51,643 bases of DNA from Sphaerisporangium melleum (GCF_014646695.1 NZ_BMNT01000017.1:35941-87583); one strand, 5' to 3'. Counted from the first letter of the stretch, positions 7,810 through 16,415 are shown. Made by a program: numbers and translations. Notes: generated from the letters alone by a model not told the origin.

Positions 7810-9630
7810 TCAGTGTCCCTCATTGTGGCGTGCACGCCCGCGCAGGGCTCGCTCGCCCCGGCGCAGCAGGGTGAGCAGGCTCGGCACGGTGAGGAAGCCC
7901 TCGGCGATCGCCGAGGCCAGCCCGACCTTGGGCAGGGTGCGGGTGTCGTCGTAGGCGAGGAAGCGCGGCACCCAGCGCGGACGGTACTTGGCGTTGGCCC
8001 GGTACAGCGACTCCAGTTGCCACCACCGGGAGAAGAACACCAGCGTGCACCGCCACAGCCGCAGCACCGGCCCGGCGCCGAGCCGCGCCCCGCCCTCGAA
8101 CACCGAGCGGAACATGGCGAAGTTGAGCGAGACGCGCTTGACGCCGAGCGCGGTCGCCTCGGCCACCAGCCCGGCGACCATGAACTCCATCAGCCCGTTG
8201 TCGGCGTGCCGGTCGCGCCGCATCAGGTCCAGTGACAGGCCGTCGTCCCCCCAGGGCACGAAGGACAGCATGGCGGCGGGCTCGCCGGCGGCGTCCGTGG
8301 CCTCCACCAGCACGCAGTCGCCGTCGTCCGGGTCGCCGAGCCTGCTGAGCGCCATGGAGAACCCGCGTTCGGTCTCGGTGTCGCGCCAGGCGGCGGCGCG
8401 GTCGGTGATCTGGCGCACCTCCTCGGGCGACAGCTCGGCGTGCCGGCGGACGCGCAGGGTGAAGCCGGCCCTGGTCACCCGGTTGACCGCCTGCCGCACG
8501 CCGCGCATCTCGCGGCCGGCCAGGCCGAACTCGGCGACCTCGATGACCGCCTCGTCGCCGAGTTCGAGGACGCGCAGCCCCGCGCGCGCGTACGCCAGGG
8601 CCGCGGTCTCACTCGGGCCGATGGCGGCCGGCGCCCAGCCGTAGCGGCGCGCCTCGTCCATCCAGGCCTTGATGGCGGGCCCCCACGCCTCGACGTCGCC
8701 GATCGGATCGCCCCCGGCCAGGCAGACCCCGGCCACCACACGGTAGGAGACGGCCGCCTTGCCGCTCGGCGAGAAGATCACGGCGCGGTCGCGGCGGGTG
8801 GCGAAGTAGCCGAGCGAGTCGCGTGAACCGTAGGCGGCCAGCAGTTCGCGGACGCGCTTCTCGCTGTCGGGCGGCAGCTCCGCTCTGGCCCGCTGAGAGC
8901 GGAAGAGCACGGTGACGGCGGCCAGCGCGGCGACGGCGCTCAACAGGCCGATCACCGAGTTCACCCAGAACGGCGGGTGGCCGTTGCGGTAGAAGTCGAG
9001 GGTCACCACCCCGCCGAGCGCCCGCTCCAGCACCCAGGCCGCGTGGTCGCCTCGCTTGAGGGTGCCGGGGAACAGCGACACCAGCGCGTACCCGACGCCG
9101 AAGGACACCGCGAGCAGCGAGGCCAGGGTGAGCAGCGCCTTGCGGAAGGACGCGCGGCGCATCGGGGCGAAGAACTGGCCCTGCGCCGCCGCCAGCACGC
9201 CGAGGACTCCGGCCGAGACCACGAGGTTGACCTCCGCGGCGACCACCTGGCCCATCAGCGCGTACTCCTCCACCAGGTCCGGCATGAGTGACGACGAGAG
9301 CACGATCGCGAGGTTGCCCAGCACGAGCAGGGCGAAGAAGGCGACCAGCACCCAGTACGCGGCGCGCTTGTGCCGGGCCAGGGCTCCGGCGAGGATGCCG
9401 AGGAACACCGCGTAGCCGAGGTTCGGCTCGACCGGGAAGACGGCCATCTCGATGAGGCCGGTGACCGGCTTCAGCAGGTGGCGCACCGGCGCGATCAGTG
9501 CGATCACGGCCGAGTAGACCGCCGCCACGGCGATGCCCACCGACATCACCCGTGGCACGACGGCCCGCAGCCCGTCTCCCCCGTGGGCCTGTGCGGCCGC
9601 ATCGGTGCGGCCGTGATCGGTCACTGCCAC
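7810..9630 (-). CDS. MprF-like membrane protein with DUF2156 phosphatidylglycerol aminoacyltransferase domain
   Basis: 606 residues. The first about 250 carry several hydrophobic helices (for example VGIAVAAVYSAVIALIAP, VLVAFFALLVLGNLAIVL, LLTLASLLAVSFGVGYAL). The C-terminal half is a DUF2156/GNAT-like domain, with YFATRRDRAVIFSPSGKAAVSYRV (in two parts) near its start and LMEFMVAGLVAEA and LNFAMFRSVFEGG later. Such proteins move an amino acid from aminoacyl-tRNA to phosphatidylglycerol, lowering surface charge and raising resistance to cationic peptides. No lysyl-tRNA synthetase domain is fused, unlike LysX. The GTG start at 9630 is used. A possible -10 (TATACC, minus strand 9671-9666) lies about 36 bases upstream. 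Substrate amino acid unknown. Confidence 0.88.
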   Translation of the reverse strand: MAVTDHGRTDAAAQAHGGDGLRAVVPRVMSVGIAVAAVYSAVIALIAPVRHLLKPVTGLIEMAVFPVEPNLGYAVFLGILAGALARHKRAAYWVLVAFFALLVLGNLAIVLSSSLMPDLVEEYALMGQVVAAEVNLVVSAGVLGVLAAAQGQFFAPMRRASFRKALLTLASLLAVSFGVGYALVSLFPGTLKRGDHAAWVLERALGGVVTLDFYRNGHPPFWVNSVIGLLSAVAALAAVTVLFRSQRARAELPPDSEKRVRELLAAYGSRDSLGYFATRRDRAVIFSPSGKAAVSYRVVAGVCLAGGDPIGDVEAWGPAIKAWMDEARRYGWAPAAIGPSETAALAYARAGLRVLELGDEAVIEVAEFGLAGREMRGVRQAVNRVTRAGFTLRVRRHAELSPEEVRQITDRAAAWRDTETERGFSMALSRLGDPDDGDCVLVEATDAAGEPAAMLSFVPWGDDGLSLDLMRRDRHADNGLMEFMVAGLVAEATALGVKRVSLNFAMFRSVFEGGARLGAGPVLRLWRCTLVFFSRWWQLESLYRANAKYRPRWVPRFLAYDDTRTLPKVGLASAIAEGFLTVPSLLTLLRRGERALRGRARHNEGH

Positions 9631-9789
9631 GCTGTTTCCCCCCGGCGATGGCTGATCTGCCGGGTGGTATACCCCGCGTTTCGCCAGGCTAAGGGGCGGA
9701 TCGACCAGAGTGATCGTTTTCGTACGCGCCCTTGACGCTCGGCAGAGACGCAGGCCCCACCGACGGCGACGCCCGGGGACGCGGGGCGG

Positions 9790-10350
9790 TCAGATGCCGG
9801 GGGCGCCCCAGACCGGGAACCATCTCGACAGATCGGACTCGACGCGCAGTTCGCCGGCGAGCGCTCCGCGCACCTGGAGCTCCAGCGCGTTGTCCCTGCG
9901 TTCGCCGCTCAACGGCGCGAAGGGGTAGAAGGTGCCCTGCTTGTACAGGTAGACGATGGCCAGGCCGCGCCCCGCCTCGTCGGCGAAGGACACCAGCGAG
10001 CACAGCAGCGAGGGACCGAACCCGGCGGCCTCAAGGGAGGAGTTGACGCCGTGCAGGTCGGTGACCAAGGCGCTCAGGTCGTCCGGCGTACGGCGCACCA
10101 GCAGCCAGGTGTAGCCGTAGGCGTCCTGCGACCGTTCGACCTCGACGTCGCCGAGCAGCTCCCCGATGTCCTTCTGCAGCGTGGCGAAGGCGCCGCCTTC
10201 GGCCGGGCGGAAGCAGACCGAGCCGAGACCGGTCGGCGCGAAGCCGGTCGCGGCCTGCAGGGTCACCGCGGCCGACGGCAGCGCGAACAGCGCGTCGAGG
10301 TCGGGCTTCACCGGCTTGCTGCGGCCGAGCAGCGCGTCCAGCCATCCCAT
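9790..10350 (-). CDS. pspAB: PspA-associated protein PspAB
   Basis: 186 residues, opening MGWLDALLGRSKP and followed by LDALFALPSAAVTL, which matches the actinomycete PspAB family. No membrane helix or catalytic motif is seen; it is probably cytosolic. It starts only 5 bases after the htpX stop on the same strand, so the two are likely translated from one message. The pspA-pspAA-htpX-pspAB order is a recurrent actinomycete membrane-stress cassette. The biochemical role of PspAB is not established; partnership with PspA and HtpX is inferred from context. Confidence 0.9.
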   Translation of the reverse strand: MGWLDALLGRSKPVKPDLDALFALPSAAVTLQAATGFAPTGLGSVCFRPAEGGAFATLQKDIGELLGDVEVERSQDAYGYTWLLVRRTPDDLSALVTDLHGVNSSLEAAGFGPSLLCSLVSFADEAGRGLAIVYLYKQGTFYPFAPLSGERRDNALELQVRGALAGELRVESDLSRWFPVWGAPGI

Positions 10351-10355
10351 GGGCT

Positions 10356-11264
10356 TCAGGCCCCCCGGCCGAGCTGCGCGGCGATCTGGCTGAGCTGGTC
10401 CAGGCGGCGCTGCAGCGGCGGGTGGGTGCCGAACAGCGCGGCCAGGCCCGCGCCGGCCCGGCCGGAGACGGCCGGGGTGAAGAAGAAGGCGTTGAACGGC
10501 TGCGCCTCGCGCAGGTCACGGGTCGGAATGCGGGCCATCTCGCCGCTGACCTTCACCAGCGCGCTCGCCAGCGCGGAGGGCCGCTGGGTGAGCAGTGCGC
10601 CCGCCCGGTCGGCCGACAGCTCGCGATAGCGGGACAGGGCCCGGGTCAGCAGGAAGCTCACCGCGTACACGACCAGCGAGACCAGCAGGATGATGGCCCC
10701 GATCGGCGGGCCGTTGTTGTTGCCCCGGTCGCGGCCGAGCCCGGTGTAGAGCGCGAAGCGGGTCATCAGGCCGGCGACGAGGCCGAGGAAGGAGGCGATG
10801 GTCATCACCGCGACGTCCCGGTGGGCGACGTGCGACATCTCGTGGGCGATGACGCCCTCCAGCTCCAGCGGGTCGAGCCTGCGCAGGAGCCCGGTGGTCA
10901 CGCAGACCACGGCGTTCTTCTGGTTGCGCCCGGTCGCGAAGGCGTTGGGCACGTCGGTGTCGGCGATCGCCACCCGCGGCTTCGGGGTGTTCGACAGGGC
11001 GCACAGCCGGTCGATCAGCCCGTGGAGCTCCGGCGCCTCCTGCTGGGAGACCTCCCGTCCGTGCATCGCGAACAGCGCGATCTTGTCGGAGAAGAAGTAC
11101 TGCACCAGCAGGAGGCCCCCGGCGAGCACGAGCACCACGACCGCCTGGACCCCCAAGGCGATCAGGACGCCCACGAAGACGACGTAGAGCAGGCCGAGCA
11201 GGAACATGGTCGTGACCATGCGCACCGTCAGTCCCCGGTCGGGGGCGTACCGGGTTTGTGTCAT
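10356..11264 (-). CDS. htpX: M48 zinc metalloprotease HtpX
   Basis: 302-residue membrane protease for quality control of damaged membrane proteins. Two hydrophobic helices lie at about 15-58. The zinc site HEMSH is at residues 141-145 within GVIAHEMSHVAHRD, and a third ligand is expected in RYRELSADRAG. Two more hydrophobic helices flank it (MTIASFLGLVAGLM; AIILLVSLVVYAVSFLL). The ATG start lies 6 bases after TAGTTT on the minus strand (11276-11271), with no Shine-Dalgarno. It therefore probably has its own leaderless promoter inside the end of pspAA, in addition to any readthrough. pspAB follows directly. Confidence 0.96.
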   Translation of the reverse strand: MTQTRYAPDRGLTVRMVTTMFLLGLLYVVFVGVLIALGVQAVVVLVLAGGLLLVQYFFSDKIALFAMHGREVSQQEAPELHGLIDRLCALSNTPKPRVAIADTDVPNAFATGRNQKNAVVCVTTGLLRRLDPLELEGVIAHEMSHVAHRDVAVMTIASFLGLVAGLMTRFALYTGLGRDRGNNNGPPIGAIILLVSLVVYAVSFLLTRALSRYRELSADRAGALLTQRPSALASALVKVSGEMARIPTRDLREAQPFNAFFFTPAVSGRAGAGLAALFGTHPPLQRRLDQLSQIAAQLGRGA

Positions 11265-11273
11265 ATGGCCAAA

Positions 11274-11552
11274 CTATCCCGGGATAAGACCGGAATCACC
11301 AAGCATGCCCCTGACTTCGTCGATCGAAGCGTCGGCAGGCGGCAAAATCAGCTCGGAGGGCTCCAGCGCGTCGTCCGGGAGCGGCTTGCCGACCTGGCGC
11401 ACCTTGTCCAGCAGCGCGTGCAGCTTCACGCGGAACTGTCCCTCGTCGCCGGTCTCGATGGCGGCCTCGAGCTCGCTGTCGAGCGCGTTCAGCACGTCGA
11501 TGTCGCCCTCGGCGATGTCGACCTGCCCCTCGCCCATGATGCGGACGATCAC
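11274..11552 (-). CDS. pspAA: PspA-associated protein PspAA
   Basis: 92 residues, opening IVRIMGEGQVDIAEGD (GTG start), typical of PspAA. No membrane segment. Its GTG start overlaps the pspA stop by 4 bases (GTGA), so translation is coupled to pspA and a stoichiometric partnership is likely. Family members bind or modulate PspA in the membrane-stress response; the mechanism is not visible from sequence. The last codons overlap the likely -10 box of htpX. Confidence 0.92.
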   Translation of the reverse strand: MIVRIMGEGQVDIAEGDIDVLNALDSELEAAIETGDEGQFRVKLHALLDKVRQVGKPLPDDALEPSELILPPADASIDEVRGMLGDSGLIPG

Positions 11553-12370
11553 AGGCCCTCCCCCGGCTGGCGGTACTGCTGGGTCGGCTGGGCCGACTGC
11601 GACGGCTGCGCCTGCGGAGCCTGCTGCTGGCCGGGGCGGCCGGGCTCGATCGCGTCACGCGGCGCGGGGCCCTGGCCCAGCTCGGCCTTCATGCGGGCGA
11701 GCTCCAGCTCGATGTCGTTGCCGCCGCCCATGCGGTCGAGCTCGGCCTGGATGTCGTCGCCGCGCTGGCCGCTGAAGTCGTCCAGGGCGCCGCTGGCGAG
11801 CAGCTCGTCGATCGCGCCCGCACGCGCCTGCATCTGGGCGGTCTTGTCCTCGGCGCGCTGGATCGCCAGACCCACGTCGCCCATCTCTTCGGAGATGCCG
11901 GAGAACGCCTCGTTGATGCGGGTCTGCGCCTCGGCGGCGGTGTAGGTCGCCTTGATGGTCTCCTTCTTGTGCCGGAAGGAGTCGACCTTGGTCTGCAGCC
12001 GCTGACTGGCGAGGGTGAGCTTCTCCTCCTCGCCCTGCAGGTTGTTGTGCTGCACCTGCAGGTCGGCGATCTGGGTCTGCAGCCCCGAGCGCCGGCTCAG
12101 CGCCTCGCGGGCGAGGTCTTCACGCCCGACGCCCAGCGCCTTGCGGCCCTGGTCCTCGAGCTTCCTGGCCTGCTGCTGCAACTGGTTGATCTGCAACTCC
12201 ACCCGCTTGCGCGAAGTGGCGACGTCGGCCACGCCCCGGCGGACCTTCTGCAGGAGCTCAAGCTGCCGCTGATAGGAGTAGTCCAGGGTCTCGCGCGGAT
12301 CCTCCATCTTGTCCAAGGCCTTGTTGGCCTTGGACCTGAAGATCATGGAAAGTCTCTTCATCACGCTCAT
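11549..12370 (-). CDS. pspA: PspA/IM30 family membrane-stress protein
   Basis: 273 residues. The N-terminal amphipathic helix (MKRLSMIFRSKANKALD) is followed by DPRETLDYSYQRQLELL and long coiled-coil helices to about residue 190, as in ESCRT-III-like PspA/Vipp1. The last about 70 residues are a Gln/Pro-rich disordered tail (QQQAPQAQPSQSAQPTQQ), a common actinomycete extension. The protein polymerises on damaged membrane and preserves the proton gradient. ATG 12370 is chosen on homology; MKRL at 12361 is an alternative. It is the first gene of the pspA-pspAA pair and is followed by htpX and pspAB. Confidence 0.95.
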   Translation of the reverse strand: MSVMKRLSMIFRSKANKALDKMEDPRETLDYSYQRQLELLQKVRRGVADVATSRKRVELQINQLQQQARKLEDQGRKALGVGREDLAREALSRRSGLQTQIADLQVQHNNLQGEEEKLTLASQRLQTKVDSFRHKKETIKATYTAAEAQTRINEAFSGISEEMGDVGLAIQRAEDKTAQMQARAGAIDELLASGALDDFSGQRGDDIQAELDRMGGGNDIELELARMKAELGQGPAPRDAIEPGRPGQQQAPQAQPSQSAQPTQQYRQPGEGL

Positions 12371-12590
12371 GCGCGTTGGCCGTCCCCTTCTTAGGTAGTG
12401 CTGTGCCTATGCTCCGCTCGCTGCGACGCTCGCCGGCCGTATGCTCGCCTCGCTGGCATCCATGCTCCCTCGCGCCGACTCGCAACTCCATAGGCTGCCC
12501 ACTCGACGTCAGCCCCCGATTATCGCGGCAAAGTCGCGTAGGTCCACCCTACGCATAACGCACGAGGGCGTCATTAAGTTGCACCCCCGG

Positions 12591-12596
12591 TAGGCT
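12591..12596 (+). promoter_or_regulatory. -10 box TAGGCT, leaderless start of DUF3043 gene
   Basis: TAGGCT ends 6 bases before the GTG at 12603, and no Shine-Dalgarno is present. Transcription would begin at or next to the start codon. Confidence 0.6.
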
Positions 12597-12602
12597 GACG
12601 TC

Positions 12603-13226
12603 GTGTTCCGACGTCGTACGCAGGCTCCCGTGGATGACAGCGCCGCCACGTCCACCCAGACGCAGGCGAAAAGCACGGGAAAAGGCCGCCCAACCCCCAA
12701 GCGCCGCGAGGCCCAAGGCCGTCGCCGCCAGCCGGTGACCGCCCCCTCCAACCGTAAAGAGGCGTACAAGCAGGCACGCGAGCGCCAGGCCGCCGAGCGG
12801 GTCCGCGCCCGCGAAGGCATGCTCAAGGGTGACGACCGTTACCTGCCGGTGCGCGACCGCGGACCCGCCAAGAAGCTCGCCCGCGACTGGGTCGACTCAC
12901 GCCGCACCCTCAGTCAGTACTTCCTCCCGGTCTCGCTACTGCTGCTGGTGATCCTCTGGACCATCCCGATGTTCGGCGGCGAGACCGGCATGCTCCTCTA
13001 CTCCTACGCGATCACCATCCTGTGGCCGCTGATGATCGTCGTGGTGGCGGCCAGCGCGGTGTGGGTGTCGCAGCGGGTGAAGAAGGAGGCCGCCCAGAAG
13101 CTGCCGGAGGAGAACCTCCGCGGCGTCGGCTTCTACGCGGCCATGCGCGCCATGCAGATCCGCCGCCTGCGCTTCCCTCCGCCCACCGTCCTGCCCGGCG
13201 GCGACCCCGTCCCCCCGAAGAACTGA
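12603..13226 (+). CDS. DUF3043 membrane protein
   Basis: 207 residues. The N-terminal about 95 residues are basic and disordered (PTPKRREAQGRRRQPV; KEAYKQARERQAAERVRARE), followed by DDRYLPVRDRGPAKKLARD, the DUF3043 signature. Two membrane helices follow (about 110-126, YFLPVSLLLLVILWTI; and 136-160, YAITILWPLMIVVVAASAV). The short C terminus ends GDPVPPKN. It is conserved across actinomycetes and usually lies next to the pspA cassette or in the same core block; function unknown. A leaderless GTG start is supported by TAGGCT 6 bases upstream. Confidence 0.9.
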   Translation: MFRRRTQAPVDDSAATSTQTQAKSTGKGRPTPKRREAQGRRRQPVTAPSNRKEAYKQARERQAAERVRAREGMLKGDDRYLPVRDRGPAKKLARDWVDSRRTLSQYFLPVSLLLLVILWTIPMFGGETGMLLYSYAITILWPLMIVVVAASAVWVSQRVKKEAAQKLPEENLRGVGFYAAMRAMQIRRLRFPPPTVLPGGDPVPPKN

Positions 13227-13301
13227 CCCACCCCCGCCCCGCCGGCCCGGCCTGCCGCCCCCGGGGCGGGGCCCCTCTCCTGCCGACCGTGCCGCTCACA
13301 C

Positions 13302-13604
13302 CCGGGCCGGCACAGCACTTCTCCCGGGGCCAGAGTGCCTTCATCCCGGCGCCCGGTCGGCGGGAAGTGGCGTCGCGAAGCCGACGCCGCCGCACGAGCA
13401 GCAACGCGGCCACCTCATAGCCGGGCCGGCACAGCACGCTTCCTTCCAGGCCAGGGAGCCTTCATCTGGGCACGGGTCGCGCGCTGTCACTTCATGCCCG
13501 GGCCGGCACAGCACACTTCTCGCCGGGCGAGGGTCCCTTCATCCCGGCGCCGCGTCGGCGGGAAGTGGTGCGGCGAAGCCGGCGCCGCCGTACGAGGAGC
13601 AACG
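13302..13604. repeat. Three-copy interspersed repeat, non-coding
   Basis: Three copies begin with the identical 17-mer CCGGGCCGGCACAGCAC at 13302, 13421 and 13498, and each has CCTTCAT about 20-30 bases later. Copies A (13302-13406) and C (13498-13604) stay alike over about 105 bases, including GTCGGCGGGAAGTGG and an end AGCAACG. Copy B (13421-13497) keeps only the first part. The second half of copy C can fold by pairing GGCGCC-rich ends. No transposase or protein signature is present. It fills the space between the convergent DUF3043 and SUKH-like genes. Confidence 0.75.
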
Positions 13605-13629
13605 GGGGCTCGCCGGGTCCGGGCTTGAC

Positions 13630-14838
13630 TCATCGTGCCGGAACCCAGAGCAGTCGCCCTCCGGTCACGGTTGGACGCAGGCCGTCCACCACTGTTCCGG
13701 TGCGCAGTGACCGGACCGTGGCGGTGAGCAGCGCGTAGTAGGACGTCCACCGTGCTCCCGTCGCCGCCGGCGAGCCGCCGGCGTTCAGGACGCGCACCCC
13801 GCCGTCCCTGCCGTCGGCCACCGCGACCATGGGGTCCGCCGGAAGGGCCGCGCCCACGGTGGAGACGGCGAAGGGGATCAGGCCGGGGTCCCACCCGCCG
13901 GTTCCGGGGGCGGCGGGTGGCGAGGTCCGCTCGGTGCACAGCGCACGCCAGGCGTCCCGGATCTCCCGTACGCCGAGAGCCTGCCATCCGGGCAGCTCCA
14001 GCCCGCCTGGACCCGAGCCGTCGTGGCGGAGCAGCGACGCACGGAGGCTCGCGGGCAGCGGGATGCCCATCTGCGCCTCGGCGATCGCGATCGTCCGGGT
14101 GCGAGCCGGAGGTCGCAGGCGCGCGTAGGTCACCGGCGCGTGTGCCTTCAGCCACCTCTCGACGCGCAGCCACTGGCCGTCCACCGCCCGCGCGACCTTG
14201 GGATGCACCGGGCGGACCACGAACGGCCCACCCACTCGCACGCAGGAGGAAGAGGAGGCCGCCGACGGGTCGGTGGCGCTCACCGCGGCGACGGCATCCG
14301 GCCCCGGCCGCCTCTCACCCGCCCCGGCCACCGGAGAGCCCGCCGGAGCCACCGAGGTGACGGGGGAGGCCGGCGGCGTGACGGCGGCGATCGCGACCGG
14401 GGCGCCGTCCCGTACGGCGCGCACGCCGGCGACCGCGCCGGCCACCGCGACGACGCCGAGAAGGGCGACCGGGATCGCCCACCGCCTCCACCGCGACCGG
14501 CGAGGCGTCCGAGAGGACGAGGATGGGCGGGCCGCCGCCTCCCGCCGTACGTCGCCGGCCGACCGGCGTGGCACGACCTGCGCTGGACCCGCATCCGCCT
14601 CGCGCCTGGGAGGAGCCGTCACGCGGTCACGCCCGTCAGGCGCGGGCCGCTTCACGAGGGCGGGAACGGCGCGCTTCGCCGGACCGGGCACGGGAGGCGG
14701 ACCGGGCGCCGGAGGCTTCGCGGCGGCGCGGCGGCGCACGGCGGCCCGCAGCACATAGGCGGCCAGGAGCACGGCCGCGCCCGCGGCGGTCAGCCCGAGC
14801 GCGCGCCGGGCGAACGCGTGAGTGATCAGTCGCCGCAC
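13630..14838 (-). CDS. Membrane-anchored SUKH (SMI1/KNR4)-like protein
   Basis: 402 residues. A membrane helix at about 11-31 is followed by a long Pro/Arg/Ala-rich stretch, then a second helix (about 118-140, AIPVALLGVVAVAGAVAGV) and a Ser/Pro-rich linker. The C-terminal about 180 residues resemble the SUKH fold: WLRVERWLKAH, LRPPARTRTIAIAEAQMG, LPASLRASLLRHDGSG, then GLELPGW and later GLIPFAVS. SUKH domains serve as toxin immunity proteins or as adaptors; with membrane anchors a housekeeping or adaptor role is as likely. No toxin gene is adjacent. The GTG start at 14838 lies 7 bases after TAGTCT, so leaderless. Fold call is by motif only. Confidence 0.7.
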   Translation of the reverse strand: MRRLITHAFARRALGLTAAGAAVLLAAYVLRAAVRRRAAAKPPAPGPPPVPGPAKRAVPALVKRPAPDGRDRVTAPPRREADAGPAQVVPRRSAGDVRREAAARPSSSSRTPRRSRWRRWAIPVALLGVVAVAGAVAGVRAVRDGAPVAIAAVTPPASPVTSVAPAGSPVAGAGERRPGPDAVAAVSATDPSAASSSSCVRVGGPFVVRPVHPKVARAVDGQWLRVERWLKAHAPVTYARLRPPARTRTIAIAEAQMGIPLPASLRASLLRHDGSGPGGLELPGWQALGVREIRDAWRALCTERTSPPAAPGTGGWDPGLIPFAVSTVGAALPADPMVAVADGRDGGVRVLNAGGSPAATGARWTSYYALLTATVRSLRTGTVVDGLRPTVTGGRLLWVPAR

Positions 14839-14894
14839 CTGGGGCAGACTACCCCGAATCCGATCACCGGCCGGGGAAGGTTATCGTCAAACGC
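14839..14894. promoter_or_regulatory. Divergent leaderless promoters, SUKH-like gene and aldo/keto reductase
   Basis: Minus strand: TAGTCT (14851-14846) ends 7 bases before GTG 14838. Plus strand: TATCGT (14882-14887) ends 7 bases before ATG 14895. Neither start has a Shine-Dalgarno. The two -10 boxes are only 30 bases apart, so the promoters should interfere or share an operator. Confidence 0.6.
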
Positions 14895-15899
14895 ATGCAA
14901 CATCGCAGTCTTGGCCGCAGCGGCCTCAAAGTAAGCGAGATCAGTTACGGCAACTGGATCACCCACGGGTCCCAGGTCGAGGAGGACGCCGCCAAGGAGT
15001 GCGTGCGGGCGGCCCTCGACTCCGGCATCACCACCTTCGACACCGCCGACGTCTACGCCGGCACGAAGGCGGAGGAGGTCCTCGGACGGGCGCTGAAGGG
15101 GGTGCGCCGCGAGTCGCTGGAGATCTTCACCAAGGTGTACTGGCCGACCGGTGACGGGCCGAACGACAGCGGCCTGTCCCGCAAGCACATCACCGAGAGC
15201 ATCCACGCCTCCCTGCGCCGCCTGCAGACCGACTACGTCGACCTCTACCAGGCGCACCGCTATGACCACGAGACGCCTCTCGAAGAGACGCTGAAGACCT
15301 TCGACGACCTCGTGCGGCAGGGCAAGGTCCTGTACGTCGGGGTGAGCGAGTGGAGCGCCTCGCAGATCGCGGACGCCCTCCGGATCGCCGACCAGATGGG
15401 GTTCGACCGGCTGGTCTCCAACCAGCCGCAGTACTCCATGCTGTGGCGGGTGATCGAGGCGGAGATCGTGCCGCTCTGCGAGAAGGAGGGCGTCGGGCAG
15501 ATCGTCTGGTCGCCCATCGCCCAGGGCATCCTGACCGGCAAGTACCTGCCGGGGCAGGCCCCGCCCGCCGGGTCGCGCGCGACCGATCCGCTCGGCTCCA
15601 GCATGATCGGCCGGTTCATGGACGACGACGTGCTCGGCCGGGTGCAGGAGCTCAAGCCGATCGCGGCCGATCTCGGCCTCAGCATGGCGCAGCTCGCCAT
15701 CGCCTGGGTGCTGCAGAACCCGAACGTCTCGTCGGCCATCATCGGAGCCACCAAGCCCGAGCAGGTGCTCGACAACGTCGCCGCGTCGGGGGTGAAGCTC
15801 GACGCCGAGGTGCTGTCCAAGATCGACTCGGTGCTCGGCCCGATCGTGGAGCGTGACCCGGCCAAGACGCAGAGCCCCGCGTCGCGGCCGACGCGCTGA
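14895..15899 (+). CDS. Aldo/keto reductase (KCNAB/YghZ-like)
   Basis: 334-residue NADPH-dependent TIM-barrel oxidoreductase. It opens RSLGRSGLKVSEISYGNW. The catalytic tetrad is visible: Asp and Tyr in FDTADVY, Lys in IFTKVYW, His in YQAHRYD. The NADPH-binding C-terminal part has VWSPIAQGILTGKY and AIIGATKPEQVLDN. The closest known types are the voltage-gated potassium channel beta subunit and L-glyceraldehyde-3-phosphate reductase groups. Physiological substrate unknown. Start ATG is 7 bases after TATCGT, so probably leaderless. A perfect 18-bp terminator follows 16 bases after the stop. Confidence 0.95.
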   Translation: MQHRSLGRSGLKVSEISYGNWITHGSQVEEDAAKECVRAALDSGITTFDTADVYAGTKAEEVLGRALKGVRRESLEIFTKVYWPTGDGPNDSGLSRKHITESIHASLRRLQTDYVDLYQAHRYDHETPLEETLKTFDDLVRQGKVLYVGVSEWSASQIADALRIADQMGFDRLVSNQPQYSMLWRVIEAEIVPLCEKEGVGQIVWSPIAQGILTGKYLPGQAPPAGSRATDPLGSSMIGRFMDDDVLGRVQELKPIAADLGLSMAQLAIAWVLQNPNVSSAIIGATKPEQVLDNVAASGVKLDAEVLSKIDSVLGPIVERDPAKTQSPASRPTR

Positions 15900-15915
15900 T
15901 CTTCTCTCGCGCCAC

Positions 15916-15958
15916 GGTCGCGGGGCCGCCGGACATCGCTTCCGGCGGCCCCGCGACC
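15916..15958 (+). terminator. Perfect 18-bp stem-loop terminator after aldo/keto reductase
   Basis: Arms 15916-15933 and 15941-15958 pair perfectly across 18 bases with a 7-nt loop (CATCGCT). It lies 16 bases after the gene's stop codon. No U-tract, as usual in actinomycetes. Confidence 0.88.
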
Positions 15959-16040
15959 GGCCGGGCTCAGCCGTTCACCGCCCTGCCGAGCCGCTCGACC
16001 TCACGGGCCCGCCCCCGGAACGGCCGGGACTCGCGGAAGC

Positions 16041-16288
16041 GACCGCCCAGGAAAGCGAGTCGCTCGACTCCCGACGGATGCCGGGCCGAGTCGCGCCCTC
16101 TGGGACAGGTGCCGGGCCACGCCGCCCGAGGCCGGGCTCATGCCCGGCCGATTCGCTCCACCCCCGACGGATGCCGGGCCGAGCCGCTCGACGCCAGGCT
16201 CGTGCCCGGCCGGTGTGCTCGACCTCCGACGGATGCAGGGCCGAGTCGTTCGACGCGGGGCCGATGCATGGCCGAGCCGAGCGGTCGG
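16041..16288. repeat. Decayed 31-bp tandem repeat (minisatellite)
   Basis: Seven consecutive 31-base units start at 16072, 16103, 16134, 16165, 16196, 16227 and 16258. Every unit has ATGC or GTGC at offset 7-10 followed by a CGGGCC/CCGGCC block. Units at 16072, 16165 and 16227 begin CGACGGATGC; those between begin with variants such as GGGCTCATGC. The stretch 16041-16071 matches the second half of a unit. Units abut with no unique spacers. It lies between the aldo/keto reductase terminator and a convergent small gene. No credible protein reading. Confidence 0.8.
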
Positions 16289-16415
16289 CGCGGCCGGCGC
16301 ATGAGACGACGGCACTAAGGACATGGCCGGAAATACCGAATTTCGGGCCATCGAAATTCCGATCACCGGCCCGCATCGGTCACATCGGTCTCAGGAACCA
16401 CAGCGGAGCATTGAC

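Noticed and set aside
13335-13628. Repeat-containing 97-residue frame
   Set aside because: The apparent protein repeats only reflect the DNA repeats at 13302-13604; there is no start signal.
16041-16288. CRISPR array
   Set aside because: The 31-base units abut one another without unique spacers, and no cas gene is present.
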